A DNA stretch of 40,168 nucleotides from Chromera velia (taxonomy: Eukaryota > Sar > Chromeraceae). A program made the translations under genes and the position numbers. Below are positions 1 to 12,326 of the stretch, in pieces; the stretch's first letter is position 1, and every line of letters begins with the position of its first letter. The DNA lies in NCBI GenBank assembly GCA_018398765.1, contig JAHBMJ010000803.1, positions 1 to 40,168 on the forward strand. Direction: 5' to 3'. Under the pieces are notes generated by a model. That model saw only the letters and a program-made list of their open reading frames with translations, was not told the origin of the DNA and ran no database searches.

Positions 1-308
1 GCGTGCCATTGGCACTCAAATGAATTTTTACATGGCCCCCGAAGGCTATAGTCATTCATTTAAAAAAAAAATCGAAGTCAATTAATTAACTTTTGAGCAA
101 ATCCTAGCGCAGACCTGCCAAACCAGCACCTTACTATCCAACTGGATGGGCGATCTCGCCCTGCGCCCTAGCCTGCGCCAAGTCAAGTAACAATCAACAG
201 TTTCCAACGTACACCCATCGATCGATTGATTGATCGAGCTTAGAGGTTTCAGCCAGCTCTTGCAGGTAGAATCCCTGCAGCTAGAGTGTGGCAGCTAGCT
301 CGTGCAGC

Positions 309-1454
309 TCAGCAGCAGGCCAGATGGCTGTTCGAATTATTTCGTGCGCACGGGTTCGCTTGACTCTCTCTGCAACTCTACCGCCAGTTGATGACCCGTG
401 CGTCTGTCTCTTCGTGCGTGCCTGGGGACATGCAACACTCACCAGCTCCTCCCCCCCCTTTCCCTCAAATGTTCCCAACGACCCATGCATTGAGGGACAG
501 GGCTCGCTGGCTGCTCTGTTTGACGCACACACACAGACAGCAGGGTTGGTCCGTGCCCCTCCTCTCCACAGATCGCAGTCCAAGAAACCCGGCCACGACT
601 AAGCCCGCTCGCGCCCACAAATGCACGAGAGGGTATAAATAATACCGGTACCGTCCACCACACCGAAGGAGAGGGCAGAGAAGAGAGGCTGTCGACAGAG
701 CATGAATGCAGGATCTTAAAACGGAAACCCCATCAAACAAAGAAGGAACTTAGAGAAAGACTTTAATTACATCCCTGCATCCCGCACCCGGATCCTTTGG
801 CCTCTTGCGCCTGCTTCTTCCGACTCTCCAACGTAACTCCTCCTGATTCCCGAGTCGCTGCAAAGAAGGGCACAAAAATGCACATACACGCACACACACT
901 CAAAGGGACCGAAAGGCGGACACAAAAACCCACACGCCCGTATGCAGTTGTCAGACCCCAGATCCACCATGTCCTCCTGGAGGCACAAGGAACCAAACCA
1001 CAAGAGGCAACTAGAACAGCAGATGCAACCAGATTCCAGAAGGCAATCGGCCTGCTGACTTTTTCTGTGTGTTGGTTTTTTCCCTCAATCCTTACTTCCC
1101 GCCTATTCAAGTAAGTGTGTGTGCGTGTGTGTGTGAGGGAGAGAGCGAGCGAGCGCGAATCACGGCCAATTCTCTTTTGCGGGCCCGCATTCGCTCTATC
1201 GTGTCACTTTTCCCTTCTTCCTCACTGTCTTCATCCCCGTGCGCCAGTCCTTGATTCATTCACTTGTTTCTCTGTCTGTTTGTCCGTGTATCTGTCTGCC
1301 TGTCTATCCGTCTCTCTCTGTGTGCCAGTCTGCCTCAGTCCGCCTGTCTGTCTGTGTACATGAAAAGAAGAGAGGGAAAAGGAGAGAATCCTATGGTCTG
1401 TCTGTTTATCTGTCTTTCTGTGAACCTGTCTGTCCGCCACTCACTCTGCTTACT

Positions 1455-1552
<98 letters not shown>

Positions 1553-3893
1553 TTTGTACGTGTATGTGTCTATATATCTGTCCTTCTCCCTGCCTGTGAA
1601 TTGACGTCAATCTCGGGCAATATCTCGACCTCTTTCCTGCTCGGCCTCCTGCTCGACGAACGGCCCGACCATCCGTGTTCGCTTTCTTCTCTTCATGAAC
1701 GTGGATTGTCTGTCACTCAACACACACTGGGGCGCTGACAGACCTCCTGAGTAGTCCCTTGCATCCATCTTTGCGTGGAGACTTTTGTTGTACACCTCTG
1801 CAGAGAAGAGAGAAGAGGAAGAAGGAAGCTTCTAAGTCGGAGCGTGGTACTTAGCTTCAACTTTGCTCTATCTTCTCTTCGTCCTAAAAACCACCGAATC
1901 CAACGAAGTGCTCCCTTCAAAACAGTCACAGTACAACCCCCGAATTTCCTTTTGTGCAGGCACACCTCTTGGACAGCAACCAGGCAAGCAGATAGAGACA
2001 CACAAACACGGCAGTAGAACAACAGCTGCCTGCTGGAGGAACAGAAAACGCAAAACAGAAACAAAAGGAACACCGAGACGGAGGGCAGGGATGAAAAGTG
2101 AATCCACACAATCTCTTCTTCTCTCTCTCACCTTTCGACTGCCAATTCTACAGCAGCTGCCAGCCAGGTCGGCTGAAACAAAAGCTGACAAGACAAATTC
2201 CTCTACTGACAGACTGACTTACCTTGGAGGAGGAACTCAAATATGTGCTTCACATTCACGGATGTCACCGCAGATGACTCACAAAAGAGCAAGTCTGCAT
2301 TCAGTCAAGAGGAAAGAAAGAACAACAGAACGAAGCAGTTGTGTGTGTACCGGAATTGAAGGAAGGGAACCAACGCAAGACAAATATGACCGCTGAAGAA
2401 CTCGCTTTCAAATTTGACTGACTCCCTTCTTCGTCTCTGTTTCCTTTGGCAAACCACACGGAGAAAGATTTCCCAGACTTTGGTGGTTGCATCGTTCTTC
2501 CCCCATGACAGATAGAAAGTCTGAGTCTCCGCCAACATCTGTATGTGGGTGCGTTTTTTGCAGAGACAGACAGTTCTGCTGTCTCGCTGTTTGTAGGCCT
2601 TTTGCAGTCAGTTGCAACGTCGATCGGTACTCGTAACTCTTTGCCGTCTCGGGAGGACGTCAGGCCCATTGTTCGTTCACTTGAGTTTCTCTTCACGTCT
2701 ACCAATCCTCCTGGGCCTTTCCCTTTTCTTCCCTTTACTGTCACAAGATTGGTACATCTCTGTCCGTCCGTCCCCCCCCCTCTTCTTCCTTTTGTCGAAT
2801 CCGTAGTCCCCTTCTATCCTGCCGCTCCTTTACACTCTCCCGTGCCCTCCCTGATTGGTCTCTCCATCCACATCTCCATTCCTTCACTCAATCACGCCAC
2901 CCTCCTCACTGACTGACTGACTGACAGACTGACTGTTTCTGTGTGCGAAGTCCTGGGCCCTCTCGAATTCCACTTGTCTGCTGTTCGGGTCACTCTCCGC
3001 CTTGTCCATTTTGTTCCCAACCAACATCACCACCACATCCGGCTCAGCGTTGTTCCGCAATTCCTCCAACCAGTTCGGGACGTTTCTGAACGTGTCTGCC
3101 CGAGTGACGTCATACACCAACACAGCCCCCTGGGCACGTCTGTAGTGTGCAGAAGTGATCGCTCGATAGCGCTCCTGCCCGGCTGCAGCCCGCGAGCAAA
3201 GAAGATTGGAAACCGAAGAGGGTGACAAAAAATGAATACCAGACAAAGCGGCTGACAAACAGACAAACAAAGAAACAAACAAACAACAGAAGAACGGACA
3301 GACAGAGAGAGCCGCGGGCATGGGGGGTGGGTTGGTGGGCGGGTGAACAGAGAAACAGACAAGTAATCAGCCAACCAGACAAGAAGGCAGACAGACTGAC
3401 AAGAGGCGGAGAGACAAACTGACAGAGAGGATGAGAAGAAAGATGATTCGGTGGAGACGACAGGCTAAGAAACGGAAGAAAGAGAGGAAGGGAGAACGGC
3501 AAAAATGGAGAGGATGGAGTTTGCGAGGAAGGACACGAAGGGGGGTGAATGAGTGAAACACCTCACCTGTATCCCAGATCTGTGCCCGAACATTCCCTCC
3601 CACAGCAAGCGGAACTGTCCGAGTGGCAAACTCGACTCCGATCGTTGCAGCTGGGGACTTGGGAAGCGTCCCCTTGATGTACCTGGCTAAGAGATGGGTC
3701 TTCCCAACTGTAGCATCTCCTACCATGACCACTGCATTTACTCATGCATGTTAGCGGGAGGAGGCACCAAATTCTTTTATGTAAGCATCGTTTCTGACTA
3801 TTTGAATTCATATACAAGGAAAGGAGGGCATACGCTACTGTGGTCTAATGACTGACGTTTGAACTGGGGCACCTCATCGCTTTTCTTCGCCAT
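309..3893 (-). CDS. Rab11-type small GTPase, six exons
   Basis: Membrane-traffic GTPase of the Rab family, closest in motif pattern to Rab11 (recycling endosome/trans-Golgi). Exons: 3893-3857, 3731-3567, 3182-2934, 2294-2223, 1797-1728, 369-309. All phases match, giving 217 aa; Rab11 proteins are about 216 aa. Visible motifs: P-loop GDATVGKT (17-24), switch-I Thr42 before [15 protein letters not shown] (65-71, catalytic Gln70), [15 protein letters not shown] (124-127), ESSA (156-159) and a C-terminal Cys-Cys (216-217) for geranylgeranylation. The start is the ATG at 3893, whose product joins in frame to FKLVMVGD. Donors are GTCAGT, GTGAGG, GTCAGT, GTAAGT and GTGTGT; all five acceptors read TGCAG. 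The last junction spans a 1.36-kb intron and is the least certain. If that intron is not spliced, exon 5 runs to a stop at 1607 with no terminal cysteines. Family assignment is very likely; the Rab11 subtype is likely. Confidence 0.9.
1255..1555. repeat. CTGT-rich tract followed by (CT)n(GT)n(GA)n microsatellite
   Basis: Within the last Rab intron. 1260-1440 is rich in CTGT/CTGC repeats. 1460-1552 is a compound CT, then GT, then GA dinucleotide run. Long apparent reading frames here are repeat artefacts. Confidence 0.9.
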
Positions 3894-5600
3894 CTGAGCA
3901 GGCATTGAGGAGGAAGAAGGGTCTAAGTGAAGATTGGGAGTCTCGAGAGAAACTCCCGGAGGTGACCGCTAAAGCGAACAAGAAAAACCTAGTGACGTTC
4001 CGCACTGTACTATGGAGGGTAAAAAGATGTTCCAAACAAGAAGGCCTCCTTCAGATTGTCTGCTCGTCTCCCTGCGTTATCTCAGTCGGGATCAATGGAC
4101 TTCTCAAAATTTACAGCCAAGCAACACTTGAAAATTCAGGGTCCGATGGGTCTCTTCGACATCAAAAATGAACCTGCTGGCCTTGGGGAGCGTTCCTGTG
4201 GATTTGTCAATACCACTGGGACGGAGGGAGAAGGGCAAGTGGGAACGGTGGTTGTTTTTCTTTCGTGTTTTCTTGAAAGAATCCCGCATGATCCCACGTT
4301 ACCGCGTCTGTCTTTAATTCTAGCTTTGTACGTGGGAGACGCGCCCGGCGCGAGATCTGCCATGCAGCAAAATTACATATTCCCGCGCGCACCCAGTTTT
4401 TCTACGTCGGATTCTGACCTTAAATGGTCAAGTCGGTGAGTTTGGCGCGCGCGGTCGATTTACTAAGATTTAGGGGTCATTTAGCATGTAGTATCAAGTT
4501 AGGGAGAGATGACCGGAAGAAGGAAGTCGACTAGAAAGTACTAGAAAGAGGGTAGATGGGTTAGGTAACTTGGGTCTTCTCTTAACTAAGGTCTTTTTCT
4601 CGGGGCGAAGGGTAGCCTTTGCCAAGGGAAAAGAATGTTATGAAGGTTTTGCCCTCCCACTTTTTACCGTTTTTCTTTTTATATGGTTGTTCAGGAACTT
4701 CTCCTATCCTGCAATTGGGTGCACGAGTGATGAACCACGCATTGAAAGTAATCCATGAAGCGACGTTATGAGAGACGTGTTTTTAGACAATCGGACAAAC
4801 TAGGCTAGATCCGCCTTTTATGTATGGTGACGCAGCATACATAAGGCAGCAAAATGACATTGCATAACAAAATTCTCAATCATCAGTATTAGTAGTATAT
4901 TCTGAAGTAAATGAATGCAAAATTAAAAAAGCTTAAGTTTGTTCAAAGCTAGGTTCAAAAGTAATCCAGGGAGACGGCCCACGGCCTTCCGCGGCCTAGC
5001 CTAGCCTAAAAAAATCCTTTGATCCAAAGATTGAACTTCGCGAAACCATTGAAATTAGTTAAAATTTAATTAATTAAAAAACATCGGTATACATCGGTAT
5101 AAAATTGAGAAACATTTAAAATTATAATGCAACTTGAAATCAATGTAAAATAAAAAAATATTTTTGAGAAAGATTTATAATTTTCTAGATAATTTTTCAA
5201 TTTTTCAGAATTTTTTCTCATCATTGTTATGTATGGTCCAGTGTGTGGTTATGTGTAGTTATGTGGTACTTTTGACTGAGCATACAATTTGGATAAAAGC
5301 TGCTAGTGGGAAGGCTGATTAGAAAGAAATGAAGTGGAGAGAACTACGTGGGGACGAAGTAAAAGATATGAAAGGCCAAAGCATGCCACTGGATTTACGC
5401 AGCTACCATGTCACCACACCAAGTTTTTTGCCCTGCCATGACCTTTCGCAATATCACGGGCATGCCTGGGCCTTCGTAATGTGTCCGGGGCTAGTCTGGG
5501 ATATACACATTTGGGGCTTTGTCTAAGACTTTGTAGAGCTACCATATGAGGCGATGGAAGCTAGGCGATGAGGCAGCTCATTAATTATTAAATGTGCGCT
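3894..5600. other. Intergenic DNA, no gene recognised
   Basis: Stretch between the Rab start and the inverted-repeat element. The first 500 bp are of mixed composition and probably include the Rab promoter. After about 4450 it becomes AT-rich. A short imperfect hairpin (GCCTTTTATGTATG against CATACATAAGGC) lies at about 4812-4845. Two frames of about 60-90 codons (3905-4171 and 5329-5526, plus) have no recognisable domain and are not called as genes. Confidence 0.5.
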
Positions 5601-5950
5601 CTAGGCGTGGTTTATACATACATACATTCTTACATACATTCTGGACTTAGAGAATATAATGTATACACAATGTATATATTAAAAGAATATATCAAAAAAA
5701 AAGTATTCAACTCTAGGTTTGTTACTAGTTTCTAGCCTATATACCTGACTAGTTTAGTAACAGTCTGACCAACTAGTAAACTGACTATATAAACCTAACT
5801 AGAAACTTAACTAACATTCTCCTAGGCATTGCCAGGAATTTGGTTTTGAAAATGACGTTTATAACATTAGTTTATATACATTACATACATATATACATTT
5901 TTGATGGACAGAATTTATAATGTATGTATTTATGTATAAACCACGCCTAG
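5601..5950. mobile_element. 350-bp terminal-inverted-repeat element (MITE, hAT-like)
   Basis: The ends are inverted copies. The left end starts CTAGGCGTGGTTTATACATA and the right end reads the same on the minus strand for the first 20 bases, continuing imperfectly into an ACATACATA-rich stretch. It is flanked by near-identical 8-mers: TGTGCGCT at 5593-5600 and TATGCGCT at 5951-5958 (7 of 8), as expected of a slightly decayed target-site duplication. Eight-bp duplications are typical of hAT transposons. It has no coding capacity, so it would be non-autonomous. Confidence 0.65.
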
Positions 5951-6655
5951 TATGCGCTGTGTAGCAGGGTAGCCCGCTGGCTAGCCCTCTAGCCTCCGGT
6001 CCTAAGTCTAAATTTTGGGCTTTCCGATTTCAAACTTTTGTACCACAAATCTGAAACAGTGAAACTCCGAGTCGGCATATCAACTTGAACAAAAACTTGA
6101 ATAATCTTAATAAATCTTAATTACTAGTCTTAGTAGTACTGTCTTACAAAGCGTTCCGTTCAGCTCCAAACTTTGAACACAGATCGATCAACTACTTAAG
6201 CAGTCAGATACTAGAGTCAGATATCGCTTAATATCGCTACAGCTAAGATTATATTAAGCTCTAAAGCAATGATGAGCTCAGCAGAATATCATTATCACCA
6301 GCACAATTTTTATAGTGTCTACACTAGCATAATCTAGAGTACAATATTGCATAGCATGTCGACCTAGAAACACTGTAAAAAAGCTATAATAAAAGAGACA
6401 TAACCACATTTTTAAAAAGTTTAAATAACTAACAATAAAGGTGCACAAGCAATTTTAAAGTTTTGCCAACTTCGACCATTTGAGCAACGAAGGCATATAA
6501 TCATCAAAAGAGACAGAATTTCAGTGTAAGAGTAGCTTTTACAACAGCGGAAAGCATTCGAACATCAAGTCGCTTAAAATACTGGACGTTTTTTGGGGTT
6601 TGCGAATCTGATGTGCACTTTCTTCATTGTGCAGACAGCAATTTCGAAAGTAGAG
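5951..6655. other. Intergenic AT-rich DNA downstream of the COQ9-like gene
   Basis: AT-rich sequence with many short TAGT/CTAG words and no open frame of note. The 3' end of the COQ9-like transcript presumably lies in the last few hundred bases. Confidence 0.4.
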
Positions 6656-8934
6656 TTAAGGAGGCGCCAGGCCCGTCCCCGTTGTCTTTTGAGCCCCCCC
6701 TGCTGACTTCTCTCCTTTATCCGTCCCTTTCCTGACAGTGTCCGTGTGGTCATTTTCAAACTGGAAAGTGGTGTCCCGATATCCCGTCCATTGGACATTG
6801 CGTGCACTCCCACTGGCCAACTCTGAAGGCGGAGACTCTGAAGTCATCTTTGCTGAAGAAGACGGAGGGCGGCGGGGGGTGCCTGTCTCCTCACCAGTCG
6901 CGGATGGGGATGAGGGTTTCTCAGAGCTTTCTGCCCCTGTCACTGTCGGTCCGTCTCCAGTCTTCACCTCTGTCTCCCCACCCATCTGACCATCAGGTGA
7001 GGACGACGTTCTTCCTCCTGAAGGCTGGAACTCAACAGGAGCGGAGGGCGTTGCAAGGGCAGAGAGCAGAGGGGCAAGATCAAGGGGAGGAGAAGGGAGG
7101 CCGAAAGGGGACCCTCCTGCAGGTTTGTTTGGAATGGGGGGGAGAGGGGGTTTCGGCAGTTGCTCTCCTATCCTTCTGCCTGTCTCCAAGGCCTCCTCAG
7201 AGAAAAGACGCAAAGCAGCCATCGGATCCCCCTCTCCCTTTGCCTTTCTGCCTTCACTTTCCCCTTCCGCTTCTCTTCCGCTCTCTGCCGTGACCTTCCG
7301 ATGCAGATCTGCGGCTCTGTCCTGCAGGCCCCTTACTGCTGCTTGCAGGTCCTGAGGGGACGTCGCCACAAACTGCAGACGAGACGTCGAAGTGGCAGGC
7401 ATCAAACAAACAAACAAAGAACGAAAGAAAGAAAGAAAGAAAGAAAGAAAGAAAAAAAAAAAGAAAAGGAGAAAGGGCCTGCCCGCCGGCGGCAGAAATC
7501 GAATATGTTTCCCCCCACCGTTTTGACCAGAGAAAGACTCTGAAGATGCAGCGCTTCACAAGACAGACAAGAAACAGAAAAGGCCGAGAACGTATCAACA
7601 CTCTGTCGGATAGTCCGTCGATGCTATCAAAGAAGTCAGCAAAAAAGTCCCTTAATTGTACCATCAGAGCCTTCCCCGTTTCTTCCCCCCCCCCTCCCCC
7701 TGCCCTTCCCTACCTGAGCAGCCTTCTGTAGTTCCTCCACGAGTTGCGCTGTCGATGGAGGGGAGGGCATCGTGTTGGATGTCAGGGGAAGGGGGAAGAG
7801 AGAAGGGGGGGAACCGGAGGTCGGGAGGGCGATGGAAGGGAAGGCGGTCAAAAGAGACAAAGCTGCAGAGGCCTGCAAAGAAAAAGGGAGAGGGAGAGGG
7901 GGACAGACTGGATCAAATGGAACAAGTGATAAACTATTGATGCCCTCTATTGTCTTCACTTGACGTGACATCAGTGATTTCAGGGACGAGAGGAAACGGT
8001 CGCCCTTTCATCCCTTCTTGCTCCGCCCCCCCCCACACCTGTTTGTGTGTGTGTGTGTGTGTGTATGTGTGTGAACACCCGTTTCTCTCTCGGTTTCCCA
8101 TTTACGTGTGTTGGCTCGCTGAAAGGGGGGGGAACAGAAAGGACTTCTGAGAAGTAGTCGAGAGGAACAAGGGAAAAGGCCAAAGATGCGGCCTTACGGT
8201 TTCAAAAGAAATGAAAGGAACGAGCAGAATGCGGTTACGGCAAGGTGCCCTTCCGTTCTCTCTCTATGCGCTTGTTCTCTTATTCATTCATTCATTCATT
8301 CATTCATTCATTCATTCATTCTGTCTACAGTTTCGCAACCAATCGGGAGAAGAAGGGTTGTGGAGAACGGGAACTAATCTGTGTCTGTCCCGTTGAAGAA
8401 AGAAGCCGCGGACAGTTAGTGTCTTTTAAAGCAACACAGCCATGCTTTGCACCGTGCCCCAACTACTCGCACCGTCCTCTCCACTCACCCCTGCTTCTGT
8501 TGAATTCCTCAGAAAGATCCCGTCTCGCGCCCTCCTGCACGCCGGAGTCAGAGACGGAGGGAAGGAGAGAAACGGACAGAGAGACAGAGACCCAGAAAAG
8601 AAGGCACAAACAAGGATGGAAAGAGACTGGACAGGCAGGGAAGCAGGCAGAAGAAAGAGAAGAGACGAACCAAAGAGGCAGTTTGAAACAGGACTGATGG
8701 CGGGGAAAGAGGAGAAAAGACAACATGAAGAGGACAAGAAAAATCTCATATGGGCATGCACAAACAAATGCATGAGGCTGAACTACACAGGATCTATCTG
8801 CTCTGTTTGGATGTCTCTCCATTTTCCTGCCTGTCCTGCCTGTCTCTCCCGTGAATCTTCAATTCATTCATTCATTCATTCTTTCGTTCGTGCGTCGGTT
8901 TGCTTGTCTTTTCTTTGCTTTCTTTCTTTCTTTC

Positions 8935-8966
<32 letters not shown>

Positions 8967-11900
8967 TTCGTCTCTATTTCCCTGTACCTTTGTGAACTGA
9001 CCGCTCCACAAACTCAGTCGCTGCCTTTTCCCTTTCCGTGTCAACTTCCTCTTTTGTCTTTCCACCGTCTCCCCCTCCTCCAGACACAGACACCGCAACG
9101 AGATCGGCAGTGAGGGACAAAGAGAACACCACCGTGCGTCGACCCAGACCCGTCACCTGCAAACACTCTCCGCATTCAACCGAATCAATTCCGATCGAAA
9201 CGAAATCTCAGATCTCATCTACATGACCGAGTCAGTCTCCGAAGAGTTCGACTTTGCTGGCAGCTCTTTCGTTCTGACCCCTGTGTCTCTCTCTACCAAT
9301 CGTCGCCCCCCTCTATTCTTCCTGAGTTCCCCTTTTCCTTTCGCTTGACTCTTTGACTCTTCCTTTCTAACTCTTTCAGGTGAATGGACTCGCAATATGT
9401 GCCCGAAAGATCACAAAAGAAGAACCCTCGAAGAATGAAAAAGATGATAAAATAATTTCCTCAGTTGAACTGCTTTACTCTTTTCCCTTTCGTATCGTGA
9501 AGGGTCACTGAAGAGCAAAATTTCCCACTCCCCTGTCCCCGCCGAAAAAAAAAAGAAGACAACAGACCGTCAAGGAATCGTCACCTGCGATGCTGCAAAT
9601 CTCACCCGACGCTCGCCATAGTCTGCATGCAGGGATTCATTCGGACGGGTGAGGGTCAACCTTTTCGCCTGTTGTGTCTAATTCTTCTTTGCTTTTCTCT
9701 GTCCGTACCTGCTGTGGTTTTTCTCTCTCAAAGTGCATTCCTCTTCTGCATGTTTTCCTTTCCCTTTCCCTTTCCTGTCTCCCTATCTCTGTGCTGGCCA
9801 CTTCGCCAGTTCGCTTCTCTCTCTTTCGCTCTGCCCTGATGTTCTTGCCGCCCCTTCATCCACCAACTGACGTCTGAGATATTCGAAGTGCGGCGTCTGG
9901 AGAGGCTGCGAGTGCGAGGGCCTGGTCCCACTGGGAGTAGAGGGGCGTCAGCAGCTGCACGCGTCTCTTTACAACTGCCTCGGCTCTCTCCTCGAACGAA
10001 GTCATCCTGAAGGGGCAGGTAAAACACATCAGGATGAGATACGTACTTGTTAAACTCCACTATACAAGTACCGTGAGTATGACTGCCGATTTTGTCCATG
10101 AATATACTGAAAGGATGAGAGACATACTATGTCTTCCTTTTCTTCTCTTCTGCAATTCTTGTCGTTTGCTTTTTTTCTTTTTTGGGAGACAGACAATGTC
10201 CTTCCGATGGACGGACAAACAGATGACAAAGCAGCCACATCGACGGACAGGACACACAGGCTCACGAAGCTTCAGATTGTCAGAATGTCTCTCTGTTCAA
10301 CTATGTCTCAGCTCTCCTTCCTCCTTCCTCTCTTATCGCCCGGCCGGTGCCAGACCGATCCATGCAGCAAAAGACAGACTGCATGTGCTTTCTTTTCTTT
10401 TTCTTTGCTTGCTTTTCACAAATGGTCAAGATGGACAGACCAGACAGATAGACATGGAGAGGAGAGTCAACAGAGACGCAGAAACAAGAGAGAGGTGATG
10501 ATCACTTCCTTCCCCTTCCCTTTTCCCCTTTCTTGCCTTCCTTTTCGTTTTTTTCCAACAGACGAACAGGCAGATCGACTGTCAGGGAAGGAAAGGAAGG
10601 GAACGGAAGGGAAAGGAAAGGAAAGGAAAGGAAGGGAACGGAACGGCAAGGGGAGGAGAGGAAACGACTCACTCTGGCGTAACGATTTCTGTTGCCTCCC
10701 TCTGGAGTGTCGCTGTGGTCCGATCGATGCAGAAGACGAGGAGGTCCGTTGGAGAGACCAAAGACCCGAAAGACTGCATGTGAGTGAGTAGATGCGTCGA
10801 ATTTCATGAGAAGGGACATTGGTGTGAAAGAGGCTGACGTTTGTGTGAGAAGGAAGAAGCCAACAGAAAGGGAGGGAGTGAAAAATTGCACAGAGGCGCG
10901 TCTCCAATGCCAGAAAGGCGGCAGGAAGAGAGCGCGAGGCAACGGTGGGGAGAAGGAAAAGAAAGGGCGCAGTAAAGAAAACAGAATCATTCAGAGATTT
11001 CTTTCAACAGAGTGGTTTTCTTTTTTCTTTTCTTTTGGTGAACTAATGAGGGCAGGTCAGAAGGAGACAGCGAGAGCCGGACGCCTCTGTGTTCCTCAGC
11101 TAGTCCCTCACTAACTCACCGGTGCGTCAGTGAGAGACTGTGCAGCTGCGTTCAGAGCTTCTCTGCTGAATCCCAGGCTGGGCACGAATTTCCTGGAGAA
11201 GCAAACAAACAAACAAACAAGTGTGTTCATATCATCCCAGAAGGCCGAGTAAACGGAGAAGCAAGCGTGTGGAGAACGACCGGTGTTGTACATGACTTCA
11301 TGAAGAGGAAAGAAACTGGCAGAGAAAACAACTTGCGAGCTCCTCGTGGGGCTTTGAGGCAGGGAGAAACATGGCTCGGCTTTTTCTGGTGGGGGTTTGC
11401 ACACTGGTTGTACGGCTGATTTATCACAGCGGTCGCTCGTGTTCTAAAGGCTTCTTTTCGGGCATGTGTGCAAAGGGACTGCAACCTTGTGCACTCGCAT
11501 ATGCGCAGAAACAGATAGTGCGTGTTGTACCGCATTCCAGTTGTTGAAAAAGGGCCAACTTGGGACGGCAAATCAAGTGCAGATGGACATTGCTTTTTCT
11601 TGTGTGGTCGCGGTGAATGTTTTGAACGGTTGGTGGCCGTTGCGCGTAAGGAATGAAGGGAAAGCGTTGACAATAAATAACTTGCCCTGCCTTGACTCGG
11701 ATGGAAGAGCATAGAGACAATCCATCACCAAAGCCCTGCCTTGTACGTGGAGACGGCTCTAAAAACCTGAATGGAAATGAAACAGGACAGCCTGAATGAG
11801 AGTGCCTGGAAGAGCGACACACGACGATACTCTCATTAGCTTATTTTTCTCTCAGAAAGCAAGCAGACCGACAAAGCCGACAGACTGACAGCAGCGCCTC

Positions 11901-12326
11901 TTCCATCAAGATCTCTGGGGTGATGTCCACCATTTTGGGTTTCCTGAACGGTTTTTCCTTTTCTGTCCCCGATACCCACCCTGCCGCTCCCTTATCCTCC
12001 TGTGCTTTCGCACGGGTCTTCCCATTCTTGCCTGCATCCAAACAAGAGCAGATGGGCGGGATGATCAGACCTCCCAAAAATTCTTCAGACAAAACACACA
12101 CGTGCAGCCTCCAGACGCGTGGGAGGATCTTACCGTCTCCGGTTGCTGTTGTTGAAAATGAACGAACAGAAGATGTGGCCCTTGAGTGCCAAAAGTTGCA
12201 ATGAATACCTAATCGTACAGTGGCACGGGTGCCGGAAGAAACCGTCGGGAGACGCTCCAGCGGGGCAGCCCGCCCAAGAAGGGGTTGGAGGACCGCCCGT
12301 GTGTGGAAGCGTCTGGCAGACTGCAT
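6656..12326 (-). CDS. COQ9-like ubiquinone biosynthesis protein with long disordered tail
   Basis: COQ9 is a mitochondrial lipid-binding protein that partners COQ7 in ubiquinone synthesis. Exon model: 12326-12134, 12031-11890, 11192-11120, 10773-10673, 10006-9864, 9622-9585, 9156-9002, 8534-8489, 7872-7714, 7372-6656; about 588 aa with consistent phases. Residues 1-64 are Arg/Ser/Thr/Ala-rich with almost no acids, a mitochondrial presequence pattern. About 99-165 resembles the TetR-like N-terminal part of COQ9 (EILMEEALLKFVPSLGFSRE, then SPTDLLVFCIDR). PLYSQWDQALAL (191-202) matches the conserved WPQALAL-type helix, and RRTVVFSLSLTADL (236-249) the YTRR...ATEL helix. Typical COQ9 is about 320 aa; here roughly 290 Ser/Pro/Gly-rich residues follow. 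The splice around exons 5-7 is ambiguous. It starts 505 bp from the divergent HIR gene. Family call from recalled motifs, no alignment run. Confidence 0.75.
7418..7465. repeat. (GAAA)n microsatellite
   Basis: Tandem GAAA units on the plus strand followed by an A-run, inside the last intron of the COQ9-like gene. Confidence 0.9.
8281..8321. repeat. (ATTC)n microsatellite
   Basis: About nine ATTC tetranucleotides inside an intron of the COQ9-like gene. A shorter run of the same unit lies at 8862-8881. Confidence 0.9.
8915..8970. repeat. (CTTT)n microsatellite
   Basis: Tandem CTTT/TTTC units inside an intron of the COQ9-like gene. Confidence 0.9.
10585..10650. repeat. (GGAAA)n purine-rich repeat
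   Basis: Imperfect GGAAAG/GGGAACG pentamer-like units in the intron after exon 4 of the COQ9-like gene. On the gene's own strand the tract is pyrimidine-rich. Confidence 0.85.

Noticed and set aside
630-650. TATAAATAATA as a core promoter on the plus strand
   Set aside because: It lies inside the last Rab intron, and the following ATG frame has only five codons.
1863-2396. 177-codon plus-strand frame
   Set aside because: Antisense to Rab intron 4/exon 4, Thr/Arg/Lys-rich with no domain.
3222-3422. 66-codon plus-strand frame over the Rab intron
   Set aside because: CAGA/AAAC-rich intron antisense, no coding signal.
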